Assembly (NCBI GenBank): GCA_016098155.1
Contig: JAAAJB010000221.1
Span: 1 to 46,141 of the forward strand
Length of the DNA: 46,141 bases
Source: Actinomortierella ambigua
Taxonomy: Eukaryota > Mortierellomycota > Mortierellomycetes > Mortierellales > Mortierellaceae
Direction: 5' to 3'
Shown here: positions 1 to 11,012 of the stretch, in pieces
Numbering within the stretch: position 1 is the stretch's first letter
Layout: each line of letters begins with the position of its first letter
Position numbers and translations under genes: made by a program
Notes under the pieces: generated by a model
Seen by the model: only the letters and a program-made list of their open reading frames with translations
What the model was told of the DNA's origin: nothing
Databases searched by the model: none

Positions 1-229
1 AGCAGCCACACATCCATCCGGAAAAAGGGAAAAATTGACCACACACACGCCCTTCTCTTCCCAGTTCAGCAGGCCCACAGGAGGACAGGTGAGTGCACAC
101 AAAACAAGACCGATGAGCAGTTCATGCTTGCTCATTTCCACACAACAAACACCTTTTCTACTCTGCACAGTCATCGCCACTCTTTTTGGTCTTCCCTCTT
201 TCTCTTTGTGGGTGCTCTCAGAACGCTCA

Positions 230-545
230 CCGGTACACCGTCCACGGGTCTACCGTCTTTCTCTTTTTACATTCTTTTTTTTATTCATTCATTTTCTTTT
301 TTTGCCGTACCTCTGTCTCCATTCTCAGCTCACTCTTTTGCTGTCAATACCTCACCTCCTTCTCCCCCCCCCGACCCCTCTTGTTACGTCTTTACTCCTC
401 CTCCTCCTCTTCTACCTCCCCTCTCTCTCTCTTGTAACGACTCACACCACCTCATTCATTGCTCCTTGGCATCATTCGTCCCTTTCCTCACATTTTACCT
501 CTCTCATCTTCACATTCCGGCCATCCGACCAATAGCCAGACAGCA
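230..545 (+). promoter_or_regulatory. Pyrimidine-rich promoter/leader of the glycosyltransferase-like gene
   Basis: The DNA before the first start codon is strongly biased to C and T on the plus strand, with long CT and T runs between about 240 and 430. Such tracts are typical of fungal promoters and 5' leaders and also occur before other genes in this window. I see no clear TATA box. Several open frames cross this stretch, but their translations are serine/leucine/proline/phenylalanine filler produced by the CT bias. Positions 1-229 hold nothing that I recognise. Confidence 0.4.
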
Positions 546-1885
546 ATGATCAAACGGTTTTCCTCACTGCACAGCATCATCTGCCTGTCGATAGTTGTAC
601 TCCTCTGGCTAGCCTACACCAACCTACGGTTACAAGGTATTTACGAGACCCCCAACTTACCCTTCCCATTCATGCCAAAACCTGATCTGAGCAATCACTG
701 CATCAGTAGTGGCACAAGTTTCTGGCTCTCCGACTGGACTATTCCTCACCCTCCCCTCACACCACACACCCCGACGGCTTGAAGGATCTAAAGTAGAAAA
801 AAAAAACCTGGGATCCTTGACCGCTGGCTTCTAAATGTTTAAAATCGCCGCCGCAACGCCCGCAGTATGACTTACTTCTTTTCTGCTGTTTCATTTATTG
901 TCAAGCAGATACAAGGAGGTATGATGACAGCGACAGACAAGGACGGCATAACGAGTTTACGATTGGCGATCACCATCTTCCGACGCTCCACCCCGATGTG
1001 AGCAGCGAGAGCGATCTTCCGTCGGTAGCCGACAGGACATCTTCGCCACTGGAGACCCTGCAAAAGAACTTTACGATTGTGACGGCAGCGAGCTTCAACC
1101 ACTTTTGTGCGCTCGAATCGTTCCTGTACTCCATGTCGGAACTGCTCGAAGGGCTCGAGCGGACAGAGATGCGGCCCAAGTTGGTGGTCTACAATCTCGG
1201 CGGTATGACGGAGGAACAAGAGGCCCAACTAAAATCACTCAAGGACTCTCAGTACATGGACGAATACCATCACTTTGACTATGCGCGCTACCCAGCCTTT
1301 TGGGATATTAACAAGGCGCGTGGCGAGTACGGATGGAAGGCTGGCATCATCAAGGAGGTGGCGGATGCTAACCGCGGCTTGATCCTATGGCTCGACTCGG
1401 GCAACATGCTGGCATTGGATTTCCTGAGGTATTTGCCAGGATACCTGGACCGGTATGGATTCTGGAGTCCAAAGTCCTCGGGTACATTTGAACAGTACAC
1501 ACATCCGGGATTGCCTCAGTACTTTGACGACCAGGTCGAGAACTATGTTGGCGAGAGCAATTGCAACGGCGCTGCGATCGCCTTTGACACGTCCAACGAC
1601 GAGATCTACAAGGGCTTGCTGGACGAGTGGTACACGTGCTCGGCAACAAAGCCATGTATTGCCCCAGAAGGATCCAGTCGCACCAACCACCGACAGGACC
1701 AGGCAGCGTTGACGTACCTGGTCAAGCGCTTCAAGTTCACTGAGCAGTGCAGACACTTTCCCGAGCACTACGGCGTGACCGTGCACCAGGACAAGGTCTG
1801 TAGGGAAAGGATAAGGGCCTACAAGATCCTCAAGGGTCTCGACAGTCAAGTAGACGAGGACATGGAAGGCGAAGACGAGGAGTAG
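546..1885 (+). CDS. Type II membrane glycosyltransferase-like protein
   Basis: Two exons, 546-636 and 909-1885, give 355 residues. The intron 637-908 is GT...AG, and the split codon (one base plus two) restores one frame. The protein starts with a short cytosolic stretch and a hydrophobic anchor (about residues 10-27, SIICLSIVVLLWLAY). A linker follows, and then a soluble domain from about residue 85 beginning NFTIVTAASFNHF. Conserved-looking features are YPAFWDINKARGEYGWKAG, an ILWLDSG motif with the acidic residue near 193, and NHRQDQAAL near 290-298. This layout resembles predicted nucleotide-diphospho-sugar transferases of the DUF1647/TOD1-like kind. By inference it is a Golgi lumen enzyme, with WLDSG in the place where such enzymes carry a DxD-like metal site. 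The C-terminus is acidic (DEDMEGEDEE). Donor, acceptor and activity are unknown. The splice model is well supported; the family assignment is moderate. Confidence 0.7.
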
Positions 1886-3166
1886 ACGCTCTGCCACCTC
1901 GACTCTCCCCCACTCCCCTATCCTTCCTTTTTTTATCCCCTTACTATTGCAGATATCATATTGTTGTGATGTCATCCACAACGACGTCGCCGTCCACTTT
2001 CTTTTTTTACTATTTTGTGTCTGCTATTTACCCTTGTTTTGTTTCCCGCCATGCGTTCGTTATCTTCATCCCTCCATAATACACATGTCTCTCTCACGCA
2101 CCTTTTCTTTTTTTTTTTTTTTTTTACTGCTATTTTTTTTCTCTGTATTCAAAACACACATCCCCCTCTCCCCTTGCCCTCTCTTCCCTTTCCAATGTTT
2201 GATGATAATTACGAAGAACCAAAAAAAAACAGAATCCACTTCCCTGTCTACACCTTCTGCAGGTCATTGCAGCAAATAAACCAAAAAAGCAAGTTTAAAG
2301 CAAATCAAATAGCATCTCATCTATATATTTCATCGAATATGAAGAGGTCTGGACCCTCCTAATCTCTCTTGTACCCTCCCATGAGTAGAGGGCTGCTGGG
2401 GTGGAGGGAGAAAGTTCCGAGCGGGTATTTCTCCAAATAATGCTCCGCCCCTACAACCATAACGCCGCACCTTTGCAGAGAGAGATAGGAGCACCGCCCC
2501 CCGCCCTCCTCTCTTTCTCCACTCTCTAAATGACGATGCAACACAAACACACAAAAAGTTTTATTAAACCGGGACATTCGAGACTGGACAATCGAGACTA
2601 CGGTTGCTTATCCAGGTGGACACAAATATCCCTTTTTTGCAACTTGTTCTCTCTTCCGGCTAAAAGCAGCGTTGTCCAGTTGAAACGATCGCTTTAGGTT
2701 AATCTATGCAGTTTTGGAGGCAACAAAAAGCATTTCACCCTTAAAGCATGTGTGGTATGTCTGTGGCGAGTGCTTCCTAGAGAGAGAGAGAGAGAGAGGG
2801 AGAAGAGGGGGAAGGGGCTTTTATGGCGTCCAAGCTCTATCACCATGTCACGTCACGATAGGAGGCGATGCAGGGCTACGATGCATCGTTGGAGCTCCTC
2901 CAAATGGCTGTAGTTCTGATCGCTACGAGATAGAATAGGCATTAGGGAACACTTGATTGAATGCTTGATTTCATACACATTCTTTGATTTCTCCGAGGGC
3001 TTATGAGGTCTGGTGTAAATCTGATATAGCTTTGCCTCGCGAGTGCCTGACATCGGGCGGGCAAACATGGTGTAACCATGTGACGTCGAAACACACTACT
3101 AGGCCATTCTCCCATCTCTAATTACTACAAGTTGACATTCAATCCCTCCACTCCCCCATCTCCTTA
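1886..3166. other. Intergenic region between glycosyltransferase-like and kinase genes
   Basis: No gene is recognised. The first 400 bases are T-rich (19 T near 2108-2126) and look like a 3' UTR. An AATAAA hexamer at 2275-2280, followed by an A-rich stretch, is a candidate poly(A) signal for the upstream gene. An AG repeat lies at 2779-2798. The small open frames here are short, low in complexity or overlapping, and I do not regard them as genes. Confidence 0.5.
2779..2798 (+). repeat. (AG)n microsatellite
   Basis: This is an uninterrupted AG dinucleotide run of 20 bases, followed by an impure purine-rich tail to about 2820. It is located in the intergenic DNA upstream of the kinase gene. 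Confidence 0.9.
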
Positions 3167-6100
3167 ATGGAATCCTCTCATGCTACATCTTTGTTCACGG
3201 TAAGGAACCAAGTGGTCTCCGCCCACGCCAACGCAGGTGTATAGATTGATCTCAACATATCCATTCCCCTCCTTTTTTTTCACACTTGCAGAATTCTCTA
3301 CTCGTTCTAGGAACCAAGCTCGGTTCCGGGACTTTTGGTGATGTCCACCAAGCACGATGGGGGAACCAGCCCTGCGCAGCCAAGACATTCTACCTCACCA
3401 AGACCGAGTTTCACCAAAAGACCATCCAGAGAGAAATCGCAGTCCTGCAGCGGCTCCGGCACCGTCATATCATCCAGTTCTACCGAACTCACGAAGACGA
3501 CGACGGTCGCATCTATCTGCTCATGGAGCTGGCCGAAAAGGGGAGCCTCTCACATGCCATCAACCAGAGCAATGTCGTGACCGATTGGCCGACCAAGACA
3601 CGGCTCGCTCAGGAGATTGCACGAGGGCTGGCCTTTATCCACCAGGAGAAAATCCTCCACCGCGACCTCAAGAGTGCCAACGTGCTCCTGACCCGGCACT
3701 TGGAGGTCAAGCTGGCCGACTTTGGACTGGCTCAAGTCCGGTCGATGACCTGTACGTCGGCCGGTGTCAAGGGAACACTGCGATGGGTGGCCCCCGAGCT
3801 TTTGTATGCGGAGAAAAACGAGTACTCGGTCAAGTCGGATGTGTATGCGATGGCGATGGTCATGTGGGAGATGGCCGCCAATTGTACACGACCGTTCGAG
3901 GACCAGCATAACGAAGCATTGGTCGCTGTCGCCGTCAAGGAGGGCCGCCGCGAGCACCTTCCGGACGATACCCCCGCCGAGTTTCGCGATTGGGTCGAGC
4001 GCTGCTGGAACCAGGATCCAGCTCGACGGCCTGATGCGGTCGATGTCGTTCTAGTGCATGATTCGAGCGAGGACAGTGCCGTCGATTCTGCTGCTGCTCA
4101 TATCCCCTTTCTTGATTTCAGCAGTGATGCGTTTGGCCACTCACAGATGATGATCGACGATCACGATAGCGATGGCGTAGTGGAAGAGCAAAGGGTGGCT
4201 GATGATCACGATAATCATGCTGGACAACTACCTCCGACAGATGACGATGTCGTAGCCTATTTCTGTAAGGCTGCCAGGCGAGGCAACAAGGACGCGCTGC
4301 TGTTTCTCGGATGGATCTTTTGCCATGGCCGCGGTGTTGATAAGAGCGAGAAGGACTCGTTGTGGTGGTACCGTCGGGCAGCCGAGTGTGGGCATGTCGT
4401 TGCTCAGACACGTCTTGGAAGGATGCACTGGCACGGACAAGCAAGCATGGGTCCCAGAGACGCCTTGAGGGCAATGATGTGGTATCGCCAAGCAGCAGAA
4501 AGTGGCTATGCCGAGGCCCAGCTGGCACTTGGCAAAATGCTTGCCGATGGTGATGGCGCACCGCAGGACGATGTCGAGGCCGCGCAATGGTACCGTATGG
4601 CGGCCGAGCAAGGGCAACCTGAAGCTCAAATGACACTCGGGGTATGGTATTCCCTCGGTCGGGGAGTCGATCAAAACTATGAGAAAGCAATCGGATGGCA
4701 TACCAAGGCAGCAGACCATGGAAATGTAGATGCGTTCTATCACCTTGCCAAGATTTATACCGACGGCCTCGGAGTGAGACAGGATATGGCCGCTGCAGTG
4801 CAATTGTACCATATGGCAGCCGAGCAAGGGCAGCATGAAGCTCAGGCAACCTTGGGAATGTGGTACTCTCTTGGTCGAGGCGTGAACCAAAACGATGTCA
4901 AAGCAGCTAAATGGCTGACCAAGTCTTCCGAGCAAGGGAATGCAGGCGCCCAATATGACCTTGGGCTGATGTATGAGCACGGACGTGGCGTGAAGCGGGA
5001 CGGTTCGGAAGCGGTACAGTGGATCACCAAGGCGGCGCTTCAAGAGCACGAGAACGCTCTACTTAATCTCGGATGGAGGTTCTGGCACGGACGAGGAGTC
5101 GAGCAAAGCAATGACGAGGCTATTAGGTGGCTCAGCAGGGCGGCTGAGCTAGGCGATGCCCAGCTTCAATTCAACTTTGGGATGAAGTACTTTCAAGGAC
5201 AAGGGTTTTTGCAGGACGATGTCGAGGCCGTCCGATGGTTCACCAAAGCTGCGGTGCGAGGGAATGCAGAGGCCCAGCTCAACCTTGGGTGGATGTATGC
5301 GCACGGACGAGGGGTCGAGAAGGATAATGTCGAGGCAGCTCGGTATTTCACCGAGGCGGCAGAGCAAGGGAATGCGGAGGCGCAATCCTACCTTGGCTTG
5401 ATGTACCTACAAGGGCAAGGGGTTGAGCAGAACGATGACGAGGCGATCAAGTGGCTCACGCAGGCAACGGGTCGGAGAGGCCCAGCATTGCAGCTCATCC
5501 TGGGGCGGAAGTTCCTGCAAGGACGAGGAGTTGTGCAGAACGATGTTTTGGCGATCAGGTGGTTCACCAAGGCAGCAACAGGCGGAAACGCAGATGCACA
5601 ATACCATCTTGGGTGGATGTACGCACATGGGCGAGGAGTCGAGCAGAACGATATCGGGGCTGTCATGTGGTACACCGAGGCAGCAGCTCAGGGCAACTTG
5701 GCTGCGCAATCCAATCTCGGGTTGATGTACTTGCAAGGACAGGGCGTAGAGAAGAACAATGACGAGGCGGTCAAGTGGCTCACCAAGGCGGCCAACAAGG
5801 GTGATGCCATAGCACAATGCAACCTTGGGTTGTTGTACGAATATGGGCGCGGGGTGGGTCAGAGTGATGCCACGGCCATCCGGTTGTATGGTCAGAGTGC
5901 CGATCAGTTCAACATGTTTGGTCAATTCTGTCTTGCATCCATGCACGAGATTTGCCTCGGAGGGGATCCGGGGTATGACAAAACTCTGAAGCTGTATCAA
6001 AGAGCTGCCACCAAAGGAGAGCCCAACGCTCGCTTGCACGTGCTATGGATGACGAGCACAGATTATCTTGACGGAAGTGCAAGAACCATGGCCCTATACT

Positions 6101-6291
6101 TCTCCCTACAGCGCCGAGGGGCCGTCCTAGGATATGCAGCAGCTCAGCAGGTCCTTGGACGAATGTATGAGAGAGGTGTTGGTGTCGCGATGGACAGGGA
6201 AGCAGCAATGGTGTGGTACGGCAAGGCCGCCGCTCAAGGGCACCTAGACGCAGCAAACCGACTGAGTCTCCTTCAGTGCCACCCACACTGA
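3167..6291 (+). CDS. TKL-type protein kinase fused to about 18 Sel1 repeats
   Basis: Exon 1 is 3167-3199 (MESSHATSLFT) and exon 2 is 3292-6291. The 92-base intron starts GTAAGG and ends TTGCAG, in phase 0, giving 1010 residues. The long open frame has no ATG of its own before the kinase, so the small first exon decides the start. The kinase domain spans about residues 15-263: glycine loop GSGTFGDV (22-29), ATP lysine 42 (CAAK), catalytic loop HRDLKSAN (134-141), DFG at 154-156 and an APE motif (VAPEL). All residues needed for catalysis are present. An acidic, histidine-rich linker (about 264-343) leads to 36-residue Sel1 repeats that fill the rest. Kinase-Sel1 fusions are greatly expanded in Mortierella and in arbuscular mycorrhizal fungi. 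The repeats probably bind a protein partner or ligand and the kinase signals. No signal peptide or membrane segment is seen, so it is probably cytosolic. Confidence 0.9.
4288..6285 (+). repeat. Sel1 tandem repeats, 108-base period
   Basis: There are about eighteen units of 36 codons (one has 38) with the pattern A.AQ..LG.MY..GRGV.Q...A..W...AA..GN. Unit starts include 4510, 4618, 4726, 4834, 4942, 5158, 5266, 5374, 5482 and 5806. The middle units are the most regular. The last three (after about 5914) are diverged. Some neighbouring units are copied as blocks: units 3-4 (4510-4725) resemble 5-6 (4726-4941), and units 9-11 (5158-5481) resemble 12-14 (5482-5805). Confidence 0.9.
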
Positions 6292-6545
6292 TGTCGGCAA
6301 TGTATACTTGTGACCGTAGCTGCTCGTGGAAGTTTAGATATCGGCATCAACAACAACGTAAAAAAAAAAAAAAAAAAAATGCATTCTGATGGAAGAAACC
6401 GATATGGGATCACCTTTATGTTATTTTCTGTTTATATGAAAGTGTATGTGCATGTGCATGTGTGTGTGTGTATGCGTGGAGGGGAGGGGGGGGGGTTCTC
6501 ATTCTAAACAGAAAATATTTTTAGAAAGTCGGCATCCCGGATTCT
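6292..6545. other. Short intergenic region between convergent genes
   Basis: This spacer of about 250 bases lies between the kinase stop and the stop of the first carbonic anhydrase. It holds a run of about 20 A at 6360-6379 and an impure TG repeat at about 6448-6472, then a G run. It probably contains both 3' ends. No gene is seen. Confidence 0.6.
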
Positions 6546-7453
6546 TTAAGGACGATCCTGGATATATCGCGAGTTGAACCCTTGCAAATCATCCAAGGCG
6601 TTAAACTGCTCGATGCCCAATTGGAGCGGCTCCTTGACGATGTGCCAAGTGACACCCTCGGTGCAAGGCGGCGTGGTGAGCGAACCTGCATATGTCCAGC
6701 GGTGGGCGAATCCGTTGGTGGCATTGGCGAGGGCCGGCAGATCGATGGACTCGATAGAGAGCTTGGTCTGGGTGGTATCGGTGCCACTGGGGAGATCGTC
6801 GACCTCGTTATCGAGCTCGCTGATCCAGTCAAACCAAGGGTTGTTGCTGATGCGGAGCTCGAGGAACAAGCCGAGCACGGCAGTGGTGTTGTCGGGAGCA
6901 GAGTGGACGAGGTGCATCTCGCCGTCGGCGAAACGGTTGTTGACACGGTGCTCAGAGGGAGTGTGGAAGTGGAACTGGGTCAGGGTGTAGCGCTTGCCGT
7001 CGTCGAGCTCGATCCACGAGGTCTTGTTGGTGTCCGTGGGCTGGGTCCAGTCGACCTGGACGGAGTGGCCGTTGAAGCCGATGACCGCGTTCGTGATGGG
7101 CTCGTAGTTGTACTTGAACGTACCGTTCGCCGTCTGGACATATGTAGGCTCGGCCTCGACGTCGATCGGCGATTGCGACTGGCCGCTCTTGCATTTCTCC
7201 CATTGAGGGTTCAGATCGCCCCAGTGTTGAGGACCAGAATCATCTGCTCCATACTGTGGGGGGAGTAAACACAAAAGTGTAAGAAAGGAAGTGCAGGGGT
7301 GTTAGTCGTGAGGAACTCGTGACGACTCCATGATGGCTGGTTAGTACAAGATTGGTGGGTTGGGGGAACACATACGGTAAAGGGCAATTGAGCAAAGACT
7401 GTCGAAAGAAGCGAGGCTGCAGAGATAGCAGCAACAGACAGAGACAACTTCAT
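6546..7453 (-). CDS. Secreted alpha-carbonic anhydrase, copy 1
   Basis: Exon 1 is 7376-7453 and exon 2 is 6546-7253 (minus strand), giving 261 residues. The 122-base phase-0 intron starts GTATGT and ends CCACAG. The enzyme interconverts CO2 and bicarbonate. Exon 1 is a signal peptide (MKLSLSVAAISAASLLSTVFA) with likely cleavage before QLPFT. In the mature enzyme the zinc ligands are His121 and His123 (QFHFHTPSEH) and His140 (GEMHLVH). The proton-shuttle His is at 89 (NGHSVQVDW), and the substrate-pocket threonine lies in SLTTPPC. Cys47 and the cysteine of TTPPC can form the usual disulfide. Four N-glycosylation sequons are visible (NGT, NKT, NTT, NAT). The chain ends in DRP, two residues shorter than its neighbours. 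It is the most diverged of the three tandem copies and lacks the leader element shared by the other two. Confidence 0.95.
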
Positions 7454-9849
7454 GGCGAGCGATCAAGAGAATAAGAGGGGAGGAGGGTGATCTAGACATT
7501 GTGTAGTGATAGAAAGTAGAGATAAAGGTTGTGAGTGATGGCACTCATTGGCTGGAGGATGGGGGGGCAAGAAAGGGCCGGCGCAGCTTCATGTCAAGCC
7601 AGTCAGTTTCCGGTGCGCCGCAACTTCTCAGTCCTAAAAAGGGATGCTTTGATATATGTACCTGTAAAGGCTGTAGATGTATAGGTGGTGTGCAAGGGAT
7701 GGTAAAGAAGAGCACGCGGGAAGTGGAAAACAAAATCACAACTCAAGGCCTGAGTGAGAAGAAAAAAGACGGCAGTGAGGTAGAAAATGTGGGATCAGGC
7801 AAGGTAACAAGACTTATTTATGCGTATCGGGAGCCGGGGAGATTCCTCTTTGCCTCGGAAAGTATGTTCACCCGCACTCTATCGATCAAAAATCAAATGG
7901 GGCAGAGACCTCCAAGGTCATTTCTCTCCATCGGCCGGCCTTAACACCCACAAGGCGTTATGAAGGGTGGGCGTGTGGGAATGGACGCTCGAAAAAATAG
8001 AGTCTGACGTTGATAACCGTTGCTGTTTGCATGAGAGTCTGGACACTTTTTTTTAATGTTTGTGAGTAATGTACCCCTAGAAGTCAATTTTTGCTATCAT
8101 AAACTTTGCCATTCACACAATGAGGGGCGCATCGGTGGCGTGACACCAATTTGCGAACATCCCAAGTCGCAGGTTCGACAGCCTTCGCCTAACAAACAAG
8201 CATTGGGATGGGACAGTATGTGCACTATATGGTTTTTATCTCCTTGAAGATCTCAAACAGTTGGACACACTGCTCCTGAATCTCGAGGAAATAGCCGAAA
8301 CCAAAGGAGAATTTCCACAAAGTTAAATCCCAGTGGTACCAGGGAAAGAAACGGCCCCAGCTGAGCCACCACGTGTGCGGAAAATGGGAGAGATTATCCA
8401 CAGAGTGTGCCTTTTGTTGACAACAGCGTCATTGTCAGCTTTGTGTGGCCCCCGTTCTCCTCAAGGCCCAAACTCCTGGTGGCACAATGGATCGAGAGGA
8501 TAGAATGCAACGGTTTGGCGGGAAATGAGGGTACTCTTCATTTCATTGTGCCATTCAATTCAAGCTTCCATTACATTCGTCGAAGGATGTGTTGTTTCTC
8601 GAAACAACGTCCCACAGCCCATGGTGGAAGGGGGAGATTTCTGCACATTCTTGGACGCTCTTGACGGACGACTCACTGGGTACACGGCAAACACGTTCTT
8701 CATTAATAGGTACACATACTTCAGACATTTTGTTCTCTTCTCCAGGTGTTTTTTTTTCGCATCGAAATCATACATGCCTCTTGAACAGACCAGTGAAGGC
8801 TGAGAACATTGACGTGATCGCTATGGGTAGAATCTGTTTCAACCAGACTGTTGGGGATATTGGATGAGCGCCTCAACAAAGGGTTTCTGTCTTCCGAAGG
8901 CTTTTAAAATAGAAGCTCCAGTATTCTTTATGTGAAAGAGGTGGGGGTGTCTGGCATGCCCCTCATTTCTCGCGCCTTAGTGGATGGTTTTTAAAATCGC
9001 TCTTACAAGATGGAATGATCGAATGGTAAGTGCCTGAAGTTTGTCTTTTTGGGTGGGGCGGCTGTGTTCAATTAGAGATGTAAGGAGCTACTAGTACGAC
9101 TAAGTAGGCGGGAAGAAGCTATATAATTTCTGTAGTCAGTCTCCAGCCAAAGGGAGAATCATTAACCGCGCTATTTGGAAACGTACATCCGACTTGCACT
9201 AGCGAGGATGGAGGGGGGGGGTGGCGGACAAAGAGCTACCTTACAAGGTAACTTGTTGATGGATTAGGTAGAGTACACCGTACCCCGGTAATATCTTCTT
9301 GCGCATTTGGGGGTCGGATTGGGTTCAAAGGGAGGGAGGTTGATCGTACAACATTTTCCTGAAGAGGCAATAAAAAAAATCTCTCGGCCGAGCACGACCA
9401 ATCCGTAGAGAGCATACATACGGTGAAGTACCAGTTTGTACCAAATCTCCCACGAAGTACCATTCCCCCCAAATTGTTGCCACCAACTTTCTTTGGCCCG
9501 TGGTGTTCCTGTTTTGTCTAACTAAACACTGAGAGCCGTGATACTGTACTACGCAAACATTTTTACCCAGCGATAGAGTCGGGGCTTGGACACAACATGT
9601 ACAAGGTAGACTATACAATATGTACATAGTCTGCACCGGGTAAGTGTTTGTTGATCCCTGTATTTATTGATTTATTTTACTTTACCAGTGTGGGGGGATC
9701 CTCAAACGTCAGCGGAGGAAAGAAAAGAAAAAAAGTGCTCATTCTTGTAAAGCGAGATAGGCTGAAAATGCTCTTTTAAAAGAGGATTGCCCTATTGAAA
9801 GCCGATACATAGTCTCGAGGAGGATATGTTTAGAGTAGGAGGAGGGAGT
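7454..9849. other. Spacer between carbonic anhydrase copies 1 and 2
   Basis: About 2.4 kb without a recognisable gene. It must hold the promoter and leader of copy 1; a weak TATA-like ATAAATA lies on the minus strand near 7813-7822. A stretch at about 8105-8190 has a GGTTCGAC motif like an internal RNA polymerase III B box, but it folds into no proper cloverleaf. Open frames are short, and none has a recognisable domain. The right end (about 9660-9849) is AT-rich and is the probable 3' UTR of copy 2. Confidence 0.5.
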
Positions 9850-10753
9850 TTACTTGCCAGGGCGGTCCTGAATGTAGCGCGAGTTGAAGCCCTCAAGATC
9901 CACCAGAGCATCAAACTGCTCAAGGCCAAGGCTGATGGGTTCTTTGACCATGCTCCAAGCGACACTCTCGGTGCAAGGTGGCGTGGTGAGCGAGCCAGTA
10001 TAGGTCCATCGGTTGGAAAAGTTCTGGGCAGCAGTGGCCAACGCTGGGAGGTCGACGCTTGTGAGTGGCAGCTTGGTCTGGGTAGGGTCCGAGCCAGGGG
10101 GGAGCTGGTCGACCGCATTATCGAGTGCGGTGATCCAGCTGAACCAGGGGTTGTTGGCTACCTTCAACTCAAGGAAGAGCCCAATGGCGGCCAGGGTACC
10201 GTCGTCAGCACGGTGGACCAGGTGCATCTCGCCATCGGTAAAGTGGTTATCGACGCGGTGCTCCGAGGGCGAATGGAAGTGGAACTGAACCAGCGTGTAG
10301 CGCTTGCCGCCGACCTCGATCCACGAGGCCGCCGATGGGTCGGCGGGCTGGGTCCAGTCGACCTGCACGGCGTGTCCGTTGAACCCGACGGTGGCGTTAG
10401 TCAAGACTGCATACCGGTGCTGGATGGGCTGCGTGACAAACGTGACGGATGGCTCGGCCCCAAGGTCGATTGGCGACTGTTGCAGGCCGGTCTTGCACCG
10501 GGCCCACAGAGGGCTCAGATCACCCCAATGCTGAGGACCGGCATCGTCGGTACCGTACTATTGGAGGAAAGAACAGGGATAACAGGGTGAGGCCTAATGC
10601 CGTCTGTCTTTGACGCTGGTCCTGTCAGAGTCGCTCAAAGAGAGAAGAGGGTGGAAATTGAAATGAAAAATGACCTACAGTATAGGTAGCCGCAAGCGCA
10701 GTCGTCGCAATCGATGCAACAAGGACGGTAGCAATCGTCAGTGAAAACTTCAT
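9850..10753 (-). CDS. Secreted alpha-carbonic anhydrase, copy 2
   Basis: Exon 1 is 10679-10753 and exon 2 is 9850-10557 (minus strand), giving 260 residues. The 121-base phase-0 intron (GTAGGT...AATAG) sits directly after the signal-peptide exon, as in both neighbours. The signal peptide is MKFSLTIATVLVASIATTALA. The mature part has NGHAVQVDW (proton-shuttle His), the first two zinc ligands in QFHFHSPSEH, the third in GEMHLVH, and SLTTPPC with a partner cysteine in ARCKTG. It ends DRPGK. Sequons NAT and NFS are visible. The start of exon 2 is identical over 59 bases to that of copy 3. Secretion suggests a role at the cell surface or outside: supplying bicarbonate, controlling pH or handling carbonate. 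That role is inference. Confidence 0.95.
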
Positions 10754-10795
10754 AGCGATCAAATTTAAAGCTGTTGTTGATTCGGTAGAGTATGG

Positions 10796-10909
10796 CTGGT
10801 GTGACAAAGAGGAATGAAACGGGGTGAGTATGATATTTTGTTTACAAGTCTTGCGGGTTGTCAAGTAGAAGCTATGTAGGGGGAAAATGAACAATGTTAC
10901 ACGGCTTAC
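10796..10909 (-). promoter_or_regulatory. Candidate 5' leader intron of carbonic anhydrase copy 2
   Basis: On the minus strand a GTAAGC donor at 10909 and a CACACCAG acceptor ending at 10796 would define a 114-base intron, 42 bases before the ATG. Its first part belongs to a 35-base block (10881-10915) that matches 30 of 35 bases with 14503-14537, upstream of copy 3. In both genes the block begins exactly 128 bases before the start codon. The shared core includes GTGTAACATT. It could instead be a promoter or leader-binding element that is not spliced. Confidence 0.55.
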
Positions 10910-11005
10910 AGAGTGAGACGCTCTGTCAGTCAAGGAAGAGAAGTGGAAACGAACGGTGGAGGAATGATAGAGAAAAGGTCAAGCAAGATAGGAAATGTCG
11001 CTCCG

Positions 11006-11012
11006 TTAAATA
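11006..11012 (-). promoter_or_regulatory. TATA-like box of carbonic anhydrase copy 2
   Basis: The minus strand reads TATTTAA here, preceded by TTTTC, about 255 bases before the ATG. The better TATAAAA of copy 3 lies in the same TTTTC context about 270 bases before its ATG, which supports both. A transcription start near 10975 would leave a short first leader exon before the candidate leader intron. Confidence 0.4.

Noticed and set aside
4118..6039. Minus-strand open frames across the Sel1 array (4118-4849, 4228-5049, 5407-6039)
   Set aside because: Their repetitive proteins are shadows of the 108-base sense repeat; no start context, domain or splice evidence supports them.
4288..6285. Regular spacing that might suggest a CRISPR or satellite array
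   Set aside because: The 108-base period is the 36-residue Sel1 repeat in an intact reading frame.
8105..8190. Possible tRNA gene containing GGTTCGAC
   Set aside because: The T stem, anticodon stem and acceptor stem do not pair; at best it is a remnant.
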